Shown: positions 28,692 to 39,110 of the stretch, piece by piece | Numbering within the stretch: the first letter of the stretch is position 1 | How the letters are laid out: each line of letters opens with the position of its first letter | NCBI RefSeq assembly: GCF_024169655.1 | Contig: NZ_JALJWV010000001.1 | Span: forward strand, 749,001-813,000 | Length of the DNA stretch: 64,000 nucleotides | Reading direction: 5' to 3' | Source of the DNA: Pseudomonas marginalis | Lineage (GTDB): Bacteria; Pseudomonadota; Gammaproteobacteria; Pseudomonadales; Pseudomonadaceae | Translations under genes and position numbers: made by a program | The notes under the pieces: generated by a model | What the model saw: the letters and a program-made list of their open reading frames with translations, nothing else | Told to the model about the DNA's origin: nothing | Database searches by the model: none

Positions 28692-30230
28692 ATGAATCTG
28701 CTCAAATCGTTGGCTGCCGTCAGCTCGATCACGATGATCTCCCGGGTTTTGGGGTTTGTACGTGACACCCTGTTGGCGCGCATTTTTGGCGCCAGCATGG
28801 CCACGGACGCGTTCTTTATTGCCTTTAAATTGCCCAACCTGTTGCGGCGGATCTTCGCCGAGGGCGCGTTTTCCCAGGCGTTCGTGCCGATTCTGGCGGA
28901 ATACAAGACGCAGCAGGGCGAGGAGGCGACCCGCACATTCATTGCCTATGTCTCGGGCTTGCTGACCCTGGTGCTGATGCTGGTGACTGTGATCGGCATG
29001 CTCGCCGCGCCGTGGGTGATCTGGGCCACGGCGCCCGGGTTTGCCAATACGCCGGAAAAATTCGCGCTGACCACTGATCTGCTGCGGGTGACTTTCCCCT
29101 ACATATTGCTGATCTCCCTGTCATCCCTGGCCGGCGCCATCCTCAATACCTGGAACCGTTTCTCGGTGCCGGCATTCGTGCCGACCCTGCTTAACGTCAG
29201 CATGATTATTTTCGCGCTGTTCCTCACGCCCTACTTCGATCCGCCGGTCATGGCCCTGGGCTGGGCGGTATTGGCCGGTGGCCTGGCGCAATTGCTCTAC
29301 CAACTGCCGCACCTGAAAAAGATCGGCATGCTCGTGTTGCCGCGCCTGAACCTCAAGGACACCGGCGTCTGGCGCGTGATGCGCAATATGCTGCCGGCGA
29401 TCCTCGGGGTGTCGGTCAGCCAGATTTCCCTGATCATCAACACAGCGTTTGCGTCGCTGCTGGTGTCCGGTTCGGTGTCGTGGATGTACTACGCCGATCG
29501 CTTGATGGAGCTGCCGTCCGGCGTCCTCGGCGTGGCCCTGGGCACGATTTTGCTGCCGACGCTGGCGCGTACCTACGCGAGCAAGGACCGCCATGAATAC
29601 TCGCGCATTCTCGATTGGGGTTTGCGCCTGTGCTTCGTGCTGGTGTTGCCGTGTTCCCTGGCGCTGGGAATCCTGGCTGAGCCACTGACGGTGTCACTAT
29701 TCCAGTACGGGCAATTCAGCGCGCACGATGCCTTGATGACCCAGCATGCGCTGATCGCCTACTCCGTCGGTCTGCTCGGCATCATCGTGATCAAAGTGCT
29801 GGCGCCGGGTTTCTACGCCCAGCAAAACATCCGCACGCCGGTGAAGATCGCGATCTTCACGCTGATCGTCACGCAATTGCTCAACTTGGTGTTTATCGGT
29901 CCGCTGGCTCACGCCGGCCTGGCTTTGGCCATCAGCGCCGGTGCCTGCATCAATGCCGGCCTGCTGTTTTACCAACTGCGCAAACAGCAGATGTTCCAGC
30001 CGCAGCCTGGCTGGGGGATGTTTGCCCTCAAGCTGCTGGTGGCGGTGGCGATGATGTCGGCGGTATTGCTGGGCCTGATGCACTTCATGCCGGCCTGGGA
30101 TCAAGGCCATATGCTCGAGCGTTTCCTGCGCCTGGGCGTGCTGGTGGTGGCGGGCGTGGTGGTGTACTTCGGCATGTTGCTGCTGCAAGGTTTCCGCCTG
30201 CGGGATTTCAATCGCAAGACGCTGGGTTAG
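28692..30230 (+). CDS. murJ: lipid II flippase MurJ
   Basis: A 512-residue polytopic membrane protein (MviN family, about 14 helices) that flips lipid II across the inner membrane. The N-terminus [20 protein letters not shown] and the following [36 protein letters not shown] are diagnostic. It lies upstream of the ribF-ileS-lspA-fkpB-ispH operon, as usual in pseudomonads. Confidence 0.96.
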   Translation: MNLLKSLAAVSSITMISRVLGFVRDTLLARIFGASMATDAFFIAFKLPNLLRRIFAEGAFSQAFVPILAEYKTQQGEEATRTFIAYVSGLLTLVLMLVTVIGMLAAPWVIWATAPGFANTPEKFALTTDLLRVTFPYILLISLSSLAGAILNTWNRFSVPAFVPTLLNVSMIIFALFLTPYFDPPVMALGWAVLAGGLAQLLYQLPHLKKIGMLVLPRLNLKDTGVWRVMRNMLPAILGVSVSQISLIINTAFASLLVSGSVSWMYYADRLMELPSGVLGVALGTILLPTLARTYASKDRHEYSRILDWGLRLCFVLVLPCSLALGILAEPLTVSLFQYGQFSAHDALMTQHALIAYSVGLLGIIVIKVLAPGFYAQQNIRTPVKIAIFTLIVTQLLNLVFIGPLAHAGLALAISAGACINAGLLFYQLRKQQMFQPQPGWGMFALKLLVAVAMMSAVLLGLMHFMPAWDQGHMLERFLRLGVLVVAGVVVYFGMLLLQGFRLRDFNRKTLG

Positions 30231-30350
30231 AGGGTTTGCCGCGATAAAACCGGTGTTTTATCGATTCCATCCGTTTTGCCCTGCGCTGTTGCCTGTGATC
30301 CGGGGCCGGGTGTGGTTATAATCGACCACTTTATGAGCAAGAAGCGCGTT

Positions 30351-31289
30351 ATGCAGCTGGTTCGAGGTCTCCACAACCTGCGCCCCCAGCATCGGGGCTG
30401 CGTCGCCACTATTGGCAACTTTGACGGTGTACACCGTGGCCACCAGGCTATCCTGGCCCGGCTGCGCGAGCGTGCGGTCGAGTTGGGCGTGCCCAGCTGC
30501 GTGGTGATTTTTGAGCCACAGCCGCGGGAATTCTTTACCCCGGAAACGGCACCGGCGCGCCTGGCCCGGTTGCGCGACAAGCTGCAACTGTTGGCGGAGG
30601 AGGGTGTGGACCGTGTGCTGTGCCTGGCCTTCAACCAGCGTTTGCGCAGCCTCAGCGCCGCCGAGTTCGTCGACCGTATCCTGGTGGATGGCTTGGGCGT
30701 GCAGCATCTGGAGGTCGGCGACGACTTCCGTTTTGGGTGTGACCGGGTCGGCGATTTCGATTTTCTGCAACACGCTGGCGTGACCCAGGGTTTTACCGTC
30801 GAAGCCGCGCAAACCGTCGAACTGGACGGCCTGCGCGTGAGCAGTACCCAGGTGCGTAATGCCTTGGCTGCCGCCGACTTCGCCTTGGCCGAGCGTTTGC
30901 TCGGTCGTCCGTTCCGCATTGCCGGACGGGTATTGCACGGCCAGAAGCTGGCGCGCCAACTGGGCACGCCAACCGCTAACGTGCAGCTCAAGCGCCGTCG
31001 TGTGCCGCTGACCGGGGTTTACCTGGTGAGTGTCGACATCGACGGCCAATCGTGGCCGGGAGTCGCCAATATAGGCGTCAGGCCCACGGTTGCAGGTGAT
31101 GGCAAGGCCCACCTGGAAGTTCACCTTTTGGATTTTGCCGGTGATCTGTATGACCGGCGTTTGACGGTGGTTTTCCACCAAAAGCTGCGTGAAGAGCAGC
31201 GTTTCGCCTCCCTTGAGGCGTTGAAAACGGCGATCAATGCGGATGTCGCCGCCGCCCGTGCCCTAGCCGCACCTAGCGCCCATCGCTAA
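30351..31289 (+). CDS. ribF: bifunctional riboflavin kinase/FAD synthetase
   Basis: A 312-residue enzyme that makes FMN and FAD. The FAD synthetase nucleotidyl-transferase half starts CVATIGNFDGVHRGHQAIL, and the riboflavin kinase half holds GRVLHGQKLARQLGTPTANVQL and GVYLVSVDIDG. ATG 30351 gives the standard N-terminus MQLVRGLHNL; ATG 30333 is also in frame. It is the first gene of the ileS operon. Confidence 0.95.
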   Translation: MQLVRGLHNLRPQHRGCVATIGNFDGVHRGHQAILARLRERAVELGVPSCVVIFEPQPREFFTPETAPARLARLRDKLQLLAEEGVDRVLCLAFNQRLRSLSAAEFVDRILVDGLGVQHLEVGDDFRFGCDRVGDFDFLQHAGVTQGFTVEAAQTVELDGLRVSSTQVRNALAAADFALAERLLGRPFRIAGRVLHGQKLARQLGTPTANVQLKRRRVPLTGVYLVSVDIDGQSWPGVANIGVRPTVAGDGKAHLEVHLLDFAGDLYDRRLTVVFHQKLREEQRFASLEALKTAINADVAAARALAAPSAHR

Positions 31290-31303
31290 CCGAAGAGCCT
31301 TAA

Positions 31304-34135
31304 ATGACCGACTATAAAGCCACGCTAAACCTTCCGGACACCGCCTTCCCAATGAAGGCCGGCCTGCCACAGCGCGAACCGCAGATCCTGCAGCGCTGGG
31401 ACAGTATTGGCCTGTACGGAAAGTTGCGCGAGATTGGCAAGGATCGTCCGAAATTCGTCCTGCACGACGGCCCTCCTTATGCCAACGGCACGATTCACAT
31501 CGGTCATGCGCTGAACAAGATTCTCAAGGACATGATCGTCCGCTCGAAGACCCTGTCGGGTTTCGACGCGCCGTATGTCCCGGGTTGGGATTGCCACGGC
31601 CTGCCGATCGAACACAAAGTCGAAGTGACCCACGGCAAGAACCTGGGCGCCGATAAAACCCGCGAACTGTGCCGTGCCTACGCCACCGAGCAGATCGAAG
31701 GGCAGAAGTCCGAGTTCATCCGCCTGGGCGTCCTGGGCGACTGGGCCAACCCGTACAAAACCATGGACTTCAAGAACGAGGCCGGTGAAATCCGCGCCTT
31801 GGCCGAAATCGTCAAGGGCGGTTTCGTGTTCAAGGGCCTCAAACCCGTGAACTGGTGCTTCGACTGCGGTTCGGCCCTGGCTGAGGCGGAAGTCGAGTAC
31901 GAAGACAAGAAGTCCTCGACCATCGACGTGGCCTTCCCGATCGCCGACGACGCCAAGCTGGCCGCGGCCTTTGGCCTGGCAAGCCTGGCCAAGCCGGCCG
32001 CCATCGTGATCTGGACCACCACCCCGTGGACCATCCCCGCCAACCAGGCGCTGAACGTCCACCCGGAATTCACCTACGCCCTGGTGGATGTTGGTGATCG
32101 CCTGCTGGTGCTGGCCGAAGAGATGGTCGAAGCCTGCCTGGCGCGTTACGCGCTGGAAGGTTCGGTGATCGCCACCACCACCGGTACCGCGCTGGAACTG
32201 ATCAACTTCCGTCACCCGTTCTACGACCGCCTGTCGCCGGTGTACCTGGCTGACTACGTTGAACTGGGCGCCGGTACCGGCATCGTTCACTCCGCTCCTG
32301 CTTACGGCGTAGACGACTTCGTGACCTGCAAAGCCTATGGCATGGTCAACGACGACATCTTGAACCCGGTGCAGAGCAACGGTGTTTATGCGCCGTCTCT
32401 GGAGTTCTTCGGCGGCCAGTTCATCTTCAAGGCCAACCAGCCGATCATCGACAAGCTGTCGGAAGTCGGCGCGCTGTTGCACACCGAGACCATCAGCCAC
32501 AGCTACATGCACTGCTGGCGCCACAAGACCCCGCTGATCTACCGCGCCACCGCGCAGTGGTTCATCGGTATGGATAAAGAACCGGCCAGTGGCGAAACGC
32601 TGCGTAACCGCGCGATCAAAGCCATCGAGGACACCAAGTTCGTCCCGGCCTGGGGCCAGGCGCGCCTGCACTCGATGATCGCCAACCGTCCGGACTGGTG
32701 CATCTCCCGCCAGCGCAACTGGGGCGTGCCGATCCCGTTCTTCCTTAACAAGGAAAGCGGCGAGCTGCACCCGCGTACCGTCGAACTGATGGAAGTCGTG
32801 GCCCAGCGCGTTGAGCAGGAAGGCATCGAAGCCTGGTTCAAGCTGGACGCCGCCGAGCTGCTGGGCGACGAAGCGCCGCTGTACGACAAGATCAGCGACA
32901 CCCTTGATGTGTGGTTCGACTCCGGCACCACCCATTGGCACGTGCTGCGCGGTTCGCACCCGATGGGTCACGAAACCGGCCCGCGCGCCGACCTGTACCT
33001 GGAAGGTTCGGACCAGCACCGTGGCTGGTTCCACTCGTCGCTTTTGACCGGTTGCGCCATCGACGACCACGCACCGTACCGCGAACTGCTGACCCACGGT
33101 TTCACCGTCGACGAAAACGGCCGCAAGATGTCCAAGTCCCTGGGCAACGTGATCGCGCCGCAAAAGGTCAACGACACCCTGGGCGCCGACATCATGCGCC
33201 TGTGGGTCGCCTCGACCGATTATTCGGGCGAGATGGCCGTGTCGGAGCAGATCCTGCAGCGCAGCGCCGATGCCTACCGTCGTATCCGTAATACCGCACG
33301 CTTCATGCTGTCGAACCTGACCGGTTTCAACCCGGCCACCGACATCCTCCCGGCCGAGGACATGCTCGCCCTGGACCGTTGGGCCGTGGACCGTACCCTG
33401 TTGCTGCAACGCGAATTGCAGGAGCACTACGGTGAATACCGCTTCTGGAACGTCTATTCGAAGATTCACAACTTCTGCGTGCAGGAGCTGGGCGGTTTCT
33501 ACCTCGACATCATCAAGGACCGCCAGTACACCACCGGCGCCAACAGCAAGGCGCGCCGCTCGGCGCAGACCGCGCTGTATCACATCTCCGAAGCGTTGGT
33601 GCGCTGGATCGCGCCGATCCTGGCCTTCACCGCCGACGAACTGTGGGAATACCTGCCGGGCGAGCGCAACGAGTCCGTGATGCTCAACACCTGGTACGAA
33701 GGCCTGACCGAACTGCCGGCCGACTTCGAACTGGGCCGCGCATACTGGGAAGGCGTGATGGCGGTGAAAGTGGCCGTGAACAAGGAGCTGGAAGTCCAGC
33801 GTGCGGCCAAGGCCGTCGGTGGCAACCTGCAAGCCGAAGTCACCCTGTTTGCCGAGGAAGGCCTGAGCGCCGACCTGGCCAAGCTGAGCAACGAACTGCG
33901 CTTCGTGCTGATCACCTCCACCGCGAGCCTGGCGCCATTCGCCCAGGCCCCGGCGGACGCCGTGGCCACCGAGGTGCCTGGCCTCAAGCTCAAAGTCGTC
34001 AAGTCGGCCTTCCCTAAGTGCGCCCGTTGCTGGCACTGCCGTGAAGATGTTGGCGTGAACCCTGAGCATCCGGAAATCTGCGGTCGTTGCGTCGACAACA
34101 TCAGCGGTGCCGGTGAGGTTCGTCACTATGCCTAA
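31304..34135 (+). CDS. ileS: isoleucyl-tRNA synthetase
   Basis: A 943-residue class I synthetase. The HIGH motif is in [12 protein letters not shown], the KMSKS motif in [10 protein letters not shown] (near residue 605), and the editing domain holds [15 protein letters not shown]-terminal zinc finger has CARCWHC...CGRCVDN. The length is normal for the bacterial type. Its stop overlaps the lspA start by 8 bases. Confidence 0.98.
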   Translation: MTDYKATLNLPDTAFPMKAGLPQREPQILQRWDSIGLYGKLREIGKDRPKFVLHDGPPYANGTIHIGHALNKILKDMIVRSKTLSGFDAPYVPGWDCHGLPIEHKVEVTHGKNLGADKTRELCRAYATEQIEGQKSEFIRLGVLGDWANPYKTMDFKNEAGEIRALAEIVKGGFVFKGLKPVNWCFDCGSALAEAEVEYEDKKSSTIDVAFPIADDAKLAAAFGLASLAKPAAIVIWTTTPWTIPANQALNVHPEFTYALVDVGDRLLVLAEEMVEACLARYALEGSVIATTTGTALELINFRHPFYDRLSPVYLADYVELGAGTGIVHSAPAYGVDDFVTCKAYGMVNDDILNPVQSNGVYAPSLEFFGGQFIFKANQPIIDKLSEVGALLHTETISHSYMHCWRHKTPLIYRATAQWFIGMDKEPASGETLRNRAIKAIEDTKFVPAWGQARLHSMIANRPDWCISRQRNWGVPIPFFLNKESGELHPRTVELMEVVAQRVEQEGIEAWFKLDAAELLGDEAPLYDKISDTLDVWFDSGTTHWHVLRGSHPMGHETGPRADLYLEGSDQHRGWFHSSLLTGCAIDDHAPYRELLTHGFTVDENGRKMSKSLGNVIAPQKVNDTLGADIMRLWVASTDYSGEMAVSEQILQRSADAYRRIRNTARFMLSNLTGFNPATDILPAEDMLALDRWAVDRTLLLQRELQEHYGEYRFWNVYSKIHNFCVQELGGFYLDIIKDRQYTTGANSKARRSAQTALYHISEALVRWIAPILAFTADELWEYLPGERNESVMLNTWYEGLTELPADFELGRAYWEGVMAVKVAVNKELEVQRAAKAVGGNLQAEVTLFAEEGLSADLAKLSNELRFVLITSTASLAPFAQAPADAVATEVPGLKLKVVKSAFPKCARCWHCREDVGVNPEHPEICGRCVDNISGAGEVRHYA

Positions 34136-34637
34136 TGCCAGTCGTTTCGGACGTCTTGGCTGGCTCGTATTGAGCGTGCTGGTCCTGGTCATCGACCAGG
34201 TCAGCAAGGCTCACTTCGAGGGCACCCTGGAGATGTTCCAGCAAATCGTGGTGATCCCGGATTACTTCAGTTGGACCCTGGCCTATAACACCGGCGCGGC
34301 GTTCAGCTTCCTTGCCGATGGCGGCGGCTGGCAGCGCTGGTTGTTCGCCCTGATCGCCGTGGTGGTCAGTGCGGTGCTGGTGGTCTGGCTCAAGCGCCTG
34401 GGGCGCGATGACACCTGGCTGGCCATCGCCTTGGCACTGGTGCTGGGCGGCGCGCTGGGCAACCTGTACGACCGCATCGCCTTGGGCCATGTGATCGATT
34501 TCATTCTGGTGCATTGGCAGAATCGCCATTACTTCCCGGCGTTCAATTTTGCTGACAGCGCCATCACCGTCGGTGCAATCATGCTGGCACTCGATATGTT
34601 CAAAAGTAAGAAAACCGGAGAGACCGTTCATGACTGA
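34128..34637 (+). CDS. lspA: lipoprotein signal peptidase
   Basis: A 169-residue inner-membrane aspartyl protease (signal peptidase II) with four transmembrane helices. The catalytic aspartates are in [18 protein letters not shown] and [14 protein letters not shown] 34128 overlaps the end of ileS and replaces an earlier in-frame start inside ileS. Confidence 0.97.
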   Translation: MPNASRFGRLGWLVLSVLVLVIDQVSKAHFEGTLEMFQQIVVIPDYFSWTLAYNTGAAFSFLADGGGWQRWLFALIAVVVSAVLVVWLKRLGRDDTWLAIALALVLGGALGNLYDRIALGHVIDFILVHWQNRHYFPAFNFADSAITVGAIMLALDMFKSKKTGETVHD

Positions 34638-35082
34638 TCAGGTATTGGCTGAACAACGCATCGGCCAGAACACGGAAGTCACCTTGCATTTCGCATTGCG
34701 CCTGGAGAATGGCGACACGGTCGACAGCACGTTCGACAAATCCCCGGCAACCTTCAAGGTGGGCGACGGCAACCTGCTGCCGGGTTTTGAAGCGGCCCTG
34801 TTCGGCTTCAAGGCGGGCGACAAGCGCACCCTGCAGATCCTGCCGGAAAACGCCTTTGGCCAGCCCAACCCGCAGAACGTACAGATCATCCCGCGTTCAC
34901 AGTTCCAGGACATGGACCTGTCGGAAGGCCTGCTGGTGATTTTTAACGATGCGGCGAATACCGAGCTGCCGGGTGTGGTCAAAGCCTTCGATGATGCGCA
35001 AGTGACCATCGACTTCAACCACCCGTTGTCCGGTAAAACCTTGACGTTTGACGTAGAAATCTTCGACGTTAAAGCGCTCTAA
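34630..35082 (+). CDS. fkpB: FKBP-type peptidyl-prolyl isomerase FkpB
   Basis: A 150-residue SlpA/FkpB-type isomerase ([48 protein letters not shown]) with the flap domain and no His-rich tail. It overlaps lspA by 8 bases and belongs to the ribF-ileS-lspA-fkpB-ispH operon. Confidence 0.94.
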   Translation: MTDQVLAEQRIGQNTEVTLHFALRLENGDTVDSTFDKSPATFKVGDGNLLPGFEAALFGFKAGDKRTLQILPENAFGQPNPQNVQIIPRSQFQDMDLSEGLLVIFNDAANTELPGVVKAFDDAQVTIDFNHPLSGKTLTFDVEIFDVKAL

Positions 35083-35115
35083 CTGACAGAACCGGCTCCT
35101 GCGGGCGCTGGCTTG

Positions 35116-35202
35116 TGTGGGAGCTGGCTTGCCTGCGATGGCATCACCTCGGTGTACCTGATACACCGAGTCGACCGCATCGCAGGCAAGCCAGCTCCCA
35201 CA
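35116..35202. repeat. REPIN inside the lspA-ispH operon
   Basis: Inverted REP pair of a different subtype (TGTGGGAGCTGGCTTGCCTG ... CAGGCAAGCCAGCTCCCACA) with inner symmetry CTCGGTGTA/TACACCGAG, in the 137-base gap between fkpB and ispH. Such a hairpin could reduce read-through into ispH or protect the mRNA. Confidence 0.86.
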
Positions 35203-35219
35203 AAGACACGAGGCACAGC

Positions 35220-36167
35220 ATGCAAATCAAACTCGCCAACCCCCGTGGCTTCTGCGCCGGCGTGGACCGGGCGATCGAAATCGTCAACCGCGCCCTGGAA
35301 GTCTTCGGGCCGCCGATTTACGTGCGCCATGAAGTCGTCCACAACAAATTCGTGGTCGAAGACTTGCGCGCTCGCGGCGCCATCTTTGTCGAAGAACTCG
35401 ACCAGGTGCCGGACGACGTCATCGTAATCTTCAGTGCCCATGGTGTATCCCAGGCTGTACGTACCGAAGCGGCAGGCCGTGGCCTGAAAGTGTTCGATGC
35501 CACCTGCCCGTTGGTCACCAAGGTGCATATCGAGGTCGCGCGCTACAGCCGCGATGGCCGTGAATGCATCCTGATCGGCCACGCCGGCCACCCGGAAGTC
35601 GAAGGCACCATGGGCCAGTACGACGGCGGCAACGGTGGCGCGATCTACCTGGTGGAAGACGAGAAAGACGTCGCCAACTTGCAGGTACACAACCCGGAGC
35701 GTTTGGCCTTCGTCACCCAGACCACCTTGTCCATGGATGACACCAGCCGGGTGATCGATGCCCTGCGCACACGCTTCCCAGCGATTGGCGGCCCGCGCAA
35801 GGACGACATCTGCTACGCCACGCAAAACCGCCAGGATGCGGTCAAGCAACTGGCCGATGAATGTGATGTGGTGCTGGTCGTCGGCAGCCCTAACAGCTCC
35901 AACTCCAACCGCCTGCGTGAACTGGCTGAACGCATGGCCACGCCGGCGTACCTGATCGACGGCGCCGAGGACATGCAGCGCAGCTGGTTCGATGGCGTCG
36001 AGCGTATCGGCATCACGGCGGGCGCCTCGGCGCCGGAAGTCCTGGTGCGCGGTGTGATCCAACAGTTGCAGGCCTGGGGTGCCACAGGTGCCGATGAGTT
36101 GGCCGGTCGTGAGGAGAACATCACTTTCTCCATGCCCAAGGAGCTGCGGGTTCGTTCGCTGCTCTGA
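35220..36167 (+). CDS. ispH: 4-hydroxy-3-methylbut-2-enyl diphosphate reductase
   Basis: A 315-residue [4Fe-4S] enzyme that makes IPP and DMAPP in the last MEP-pathway step. Cluster cysteines are in [24 protein letters not shown] and [11 protein letters not shown]; the substrate motifs FSAHGVS and [10 protein letters not shown] are intact. ATG 35220 follows the REPIN. Its 3' end overlaps the convergent fimT-like gene by 47 bases. Confidence 0.97.
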   Translation: MQIKLANPRGFCAGVDRAIEIVNRALEVFGPPIYVRHEVVHNKFVVEDLRARGAIFVEELDQVPDDVIVIFSAHGVSQAVRTEAAGRGLKVFDATCPLVTKVHIEVARYSRDGRECILIGHAGHPEVEGTMGQYDGGNGGAIYLVEDEKDVANLQVHNPERLAFVTQTTLSMDDTSRVIDALRTRFPAIGGPRKDDICYATQNRQDAVKQLADECDVVLVVGSPNSSNSNRLRELAERMATPAYLIDGAEDMQRSWFDGVERIGITAGASAPEVLVRGVIQQLQAWGATGADELAGREENITFSMPKELRVRSLL

Positions 36168-36702
36168 GTCCCAGGGTGTTGAGCGAGCCTCGGCATAATG
36201 CCTGCTCGGTTTTATCTCGGCGCAGGCTGATGCGCCCGCTGGGGGCCAGCACCACTTGAAACAGGCTTTGTGCCTGGTCCGTGGCGCATACATGCACGGT
36301 GCCAGCACGAAAGCCCCCGCCAGCAAAGACCGGCTCGCCCAGCCCGCTGAAGCGTACCTGGCTCCTGACCGGTCCATTGCCCACGATCTGCACGCGCCCA
36401 TTGTCCTGGTGCTCCAGCAGCACGGGATTATCGTCGTCCAGATGGCCGTGCCCGTTCAGATCCACGATCACCCGCCAGCCCCGGCTCCAATCATCGTCCA
36501 CGGCATGCATGACTACCGCCCGGTTGCGCGCGATGGCTTCGGTGCGCGCATAGCGCAGGCCGCCAGCCAACGACTGGGCAGCGCTTTGTCGCTGCTGGGA
36601 TTCCAGCAAACCCTTGAAACTGGGTACCGCCAGTTGCGCAAGGATGCCGCTCAGGATAAGCCCGAGCAGTAGTTCGATCAGGGTGAAACCTCGCTGTGTC
36701 AT
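36121..36702 (-). CDS. fimT: GspH/FimT family pseudopilin
   Basis: A 193-residue minor pseudopilin. The class III leader MTQRG is cleaved before [24 protein letters not shown], and the C-terminal half is the GspH beta domain ([24 protein letters not shown]). FimT/FimU prime type IV pilus assembly. Here it faces away from pilV and its last 15 codons run over the ispH end, while in P. aeruginosa fimT/fimU lead the same-strand minor-pilin operon. FimT versus FimU cannot be decided. Confidence 0.82.
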   Translation of the reverse strand: MTQRGFTLIELLLGLILSGILAQLAVPSFKGLLESQQRQSAAQSLAGGLRYARTEAIARNRAVVMHAVDDDWSRGWRVIVDLNGHGHLDDDNPVLLEHQDNGRVQIVGNGPVRSQVRFSGLGEPVFAGGGFRAGTVHVCATDQAQSLFQVVLAPSGRISLRRDKTEQALCRGSLNTLGLRAANEPAAPWAWRK

Positions 36703-36895
36703 GTGCCGTCCCTCCGTGGACGTGATGGATACTCAGATGGCATGCCTAGGTATAGCGTCCGGCTCGTGGTGTTGAATGCTGGCCTTTATGTCCAAAGTAT
36801 TTCCCTTTGTTCCGGGAGCAGCGCAGGCCAAAAACCGGCGCTAGTCTTGGGCCGCACAGCAGGGTTTTCCTGCTTTTTTCCGGCCTTCGACAGGG

Positions 36896-37393
36896 ATGAC
36901 GACGGTAATGCTTGCTTGCCCGACTGCCTTTTTTCGACCTTTAACTTTCCGCCACCAAACCGGCATGACCCTGATCGAGGTGGTGGTGGCGGTGCTGATT
37001 CTCGTGATCGGCCTGTTGGGGGTCGCGGTGGTCCAGCTCAATGCACTCAAGTACACCGACAGCTCGCGGATGACCAGCCAGGCGAGCTTTATCGCCTACG
37101 ACATGCTGGACCGCATTCGCGCCAACTCCGGCGCCGACTACTCGTGGGCGCGAAGCGAGCGCGCACCACCGTTCACGTCGACGGCCAGTGTGCGTGACCT
37201 CGACCTGCACGATTTCGAGGCCAACATCCTCGGTTTCGCCGGTGACAGCGGCAGTGGCTCGGTGGTCGTTCGTGCCAATGAAGTGATCGTCAGCATCAGT
37301 TGGGATGACGCCAGGGGGGCAAAAAACGCTGGGGCGAGGGAAATATTCACACTCACCAGTCGCGTCGCCGACGAATCGCAGGTGGTGCAATGA
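36896..37393 (+). CDS. pilV: type IV pilus minor pilin PilV
   Basis: A 165-residue minor pilin: long leader, cleavage in HQTG|MTLIEVVVAVLILVIGLLGVAVVQLNALK, then QASFIAYDMLDRIRANSGADY, typical of PilV. ATG 36896 gives a 23-residue leader; ATG 36908 would shorten it. It overlaps pilW by 4 bases. The 193-base gap to fimT should carry divergent promoters; no clear sigma54 site was found there. Confidence 0.84.
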   Translation: MTTVMLACPTAFFRPLTFRHQTGMTLIEVVVAVLILVIGLLGVAVVQLNALKYTDSSRMTSQASFIAYDMLDRIRANSGADYSWARSERAPPFTSTASVRDLDLHDFEANILGFAGDSGSGSVVVRANEVIVSISWDDARGAKNAGAREIFTLTSRVADESQVVQ

Positions 37394-38097
37394 AGCGACG
37401 GGAGCAGGGTTTCAGCTTGCTGGAGTTGCTGCTGGCATTGACGCTTGGGCTGGTGCTGAGCCTCGGGGTCAGCCAAGTCGCCATCAGCGCTCGAACGACC
37501 CATGCCAGCCAGCAGGCCGCCATGCTGCTGCAGGATGATGCGCGGTTTGCGCTCGGCAAACTGATTCAGGACATTCGTCTGGCGGGCATGTTGGGTTGCC
37601 TGGATACGGCATTGATCGAAGGTGCGCCGTTGGCCTTCGAACGGCCCATCAGTTGGAGTGTCGCGGATGCTTCAATGTCTCTGACCCTGGTTAGCGCAGA
37701 GGTCGGCGCGGACGGCGGCAAGCCGGATTGGACTGTGTTGTCCGACTGCACCGGTTCTGCCCACGCTTATGCTGGCATCCCACCCCCTGCTGCGCCGGGG
37801 CAGATACGCTTTGCGATACGTCAGCTTACCTACACCTTCGAGGCCGGCCAGTTGAAAGTCAGCACCCCGGCAGCCCCGGCCAAGACAGTACTGGTGGACA
37901 ACGTGCAGGCGTTCGAGATCAGTTTCGGCGTGGCGGCCAAGCCTGATTCGACACATGTGGTGCGCTATGACCCTGGCCCTGCCGACGAATCGCTGATACG
38001 CAGTGTGCGCATCCTGTTGACGCTGCAAGACCCGGCAGGGTTGGTGAAGGCGCAAACCTGGAGCGTGGTTGCGGCGCTGCGTAACCGGCTGGGGTAG
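37390..38097 (+). CDS. pilW: type IV pilus minor pilin PilW
   Basis: A 235-residue minor pilin with leader MKRREQG cleaved before FSLLELLLALTLGLVLSLGVSQV and the PilW feature ARFALGKLIQDIRLAGMLGC. The start overlaps the pilV stop as ATGA. PilW acts with PilV and PilX in the pilus-tip priming complex. Confidence 0.86.
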   Translation: MKRREQGFSLLELLLALTLGLVLSLGVSQVAISARTTHASQQAAMLLQDDARFALGKLIQDIRLAGMLGCLDTALIEGAPLAFERPISWSVADASMSLTLVSAEVGADGGKPDWTVLSDCTGSAHAYAGIPPPAAPGQIRFAIRQLTYTFEAGQLKVSTPAAPAKTVLVDNVQAFEISFGVAAKPDSTHVVRYDPGPADESLIRSVRILLTLQDPAGLVKAQTWSVVAALRNRLG

Positions 38098-38104
38098 AGC
38101 GATC

Positions 38105-38635
38105 ATGACGCTGTTTCGCATTGTTGAACGACGGCAGGCGGGCATGGTGCTGCTGATCAGTCTGGTGTTCCTGTTGTTGCTATCGATGATCGGATTGTCT
38201 TCGATGCAAGGTGCGGTGTCCCAGCAGAAGGTCGCCAGCAGTGTCTGGCACCGTAACCAGTCGCTGCAAAGTGCCGAAAGTGGCCTGAGGCTGGGGGAGG
38301 CGAGTGTGCGTCAGGCCGGTGGTGCGCGGCCTGTGTGCTCGTCGATCATCACCTGTGCGCCGCCGCGCGAATCGTCTTCGGTGATAAGTCCTGGAACCCA
38401 TCCCGTTTCGACGGTGAACTGGGTTGCCATGAGCGGCGGTCTCTACGCTGTTCAAGCGCTCGGGCCGGCGGTGGGGCTGGTTCACTTGCCCCCGCAGATG
38501 CCGGCAATGGTGTATCGGGTCACGGCGGTGGGGTTCAGTGGCCAGTCGCGCACGGTGCTGGAGGCCATGTATGCACGGGTGGACGAAGGCGGGCGCTCGC
38601 GGTTTCGGCGAGTGATGTGGCGACAACTTTATTAA
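38105..38635 (+). CDS. pilX: type IV pilus assembly protein PilX
   Basis: A 176-residue protein with the PilX N-terminus RRQAGMVLLISLVFLLLLSMIGLSSMQ, in which the residue at +5 is not Glu as in FTLIE pilins. It is followed by QSLQSAESGLRLGEA. ATG 38105 comes 7 bases after pilW. In P. aeruginosa pilX is followed by pilY1, but here pilE follows after 11 bases. Confidence 0.82.
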   Translation: MTLFRIVERRQAGMVLLISLVFLLLLSMIGLSSMQGAVSQQKVASSVWHRNQSLQSAESGLRLGEASVRQAGGARPVCSSIITCAPPRESSSVISPGTHPVSTVNWVAMSGGLYAVQALGPAVGLVHLPPQMPAMVYRVTAVGFSGQSRTVLEAMYARVDEGGRSRFRRVMWRQLY

Positions 38636-38646
38636 GGAGCAGTGCA

Positions 38647-39048
38647 ATGGGCATGGATAGCCAGGGTTTTACGTTGATTGAATTACTGATCGCCGTAGCG
38701 ATCATCGCTGTGCTGGCCGGTATCGCTTATCCGGGGTATGTCGGCCATGTAAACAGGGCCTACCGCGCGGAAATTGTCGTGCTGTTGACCGAGCACGCTC
38801 AGCATCTGGAGCGGTATTACACGAAGAACGGCAGTTTTATTGATGCAAGCGGCGTCAGCGTTGGCAATGATCGCTATAGAATCGCTGCAGTATTGAACCC
38901 TCAGGATTTCAGCCTGCTGGCCACACCTGGCGTCGACTCTGTCATGGCGGGCGACGCTTGCGGGGCATTCAGCCTGACCAGTTCCGGTGTGCGAACCAAT
39001 CCGGGAGCGGCGCCGGGAATGTCACGCAAGGCGTGCTGGGGGCAGTGA
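38647..39048 (+). CDS. pilE: type IV minor pilin PilE
   Basis: A 133-residue pilin with leader MGMDSQG before FTLIELLIAVAIIAVLAGIAYPGYVGHVNRAYRAEIVVLLTEHAQHLERYYTKNGSF, typical of PilE. AAGGAG stands 6 bases before ATG 38647. Two cysteines (DACGAF and KACWGQ) probably form the C-terminal loop. It ends the minor-pilin run. Confidence 0.86.
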   Translation: MGMDSQGFTLIELLIAVAIIAVLAGIAYPGYVGHVNRAYRAEIVVLLTEHAQHLERYYTKNGSFIDASGVSVGNDRYRIAAVLNPQDFSLLATPGVDSVMAGDACGAFSLTSSGVRTNPGAAPGMSRKACWGQ

Positions 39049-39110
39049 TGGGTGTGCTGAATGAGTGGGCGCCGAGTGCGCTTTTCCCTTTTTATCGGCT
39101 GGATCAAATG

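Noticed and set aside
31325..34207. 960-codon open frame antisense to ileS
   Set aside because: Complete mirror of ileS with no recognisable domain.
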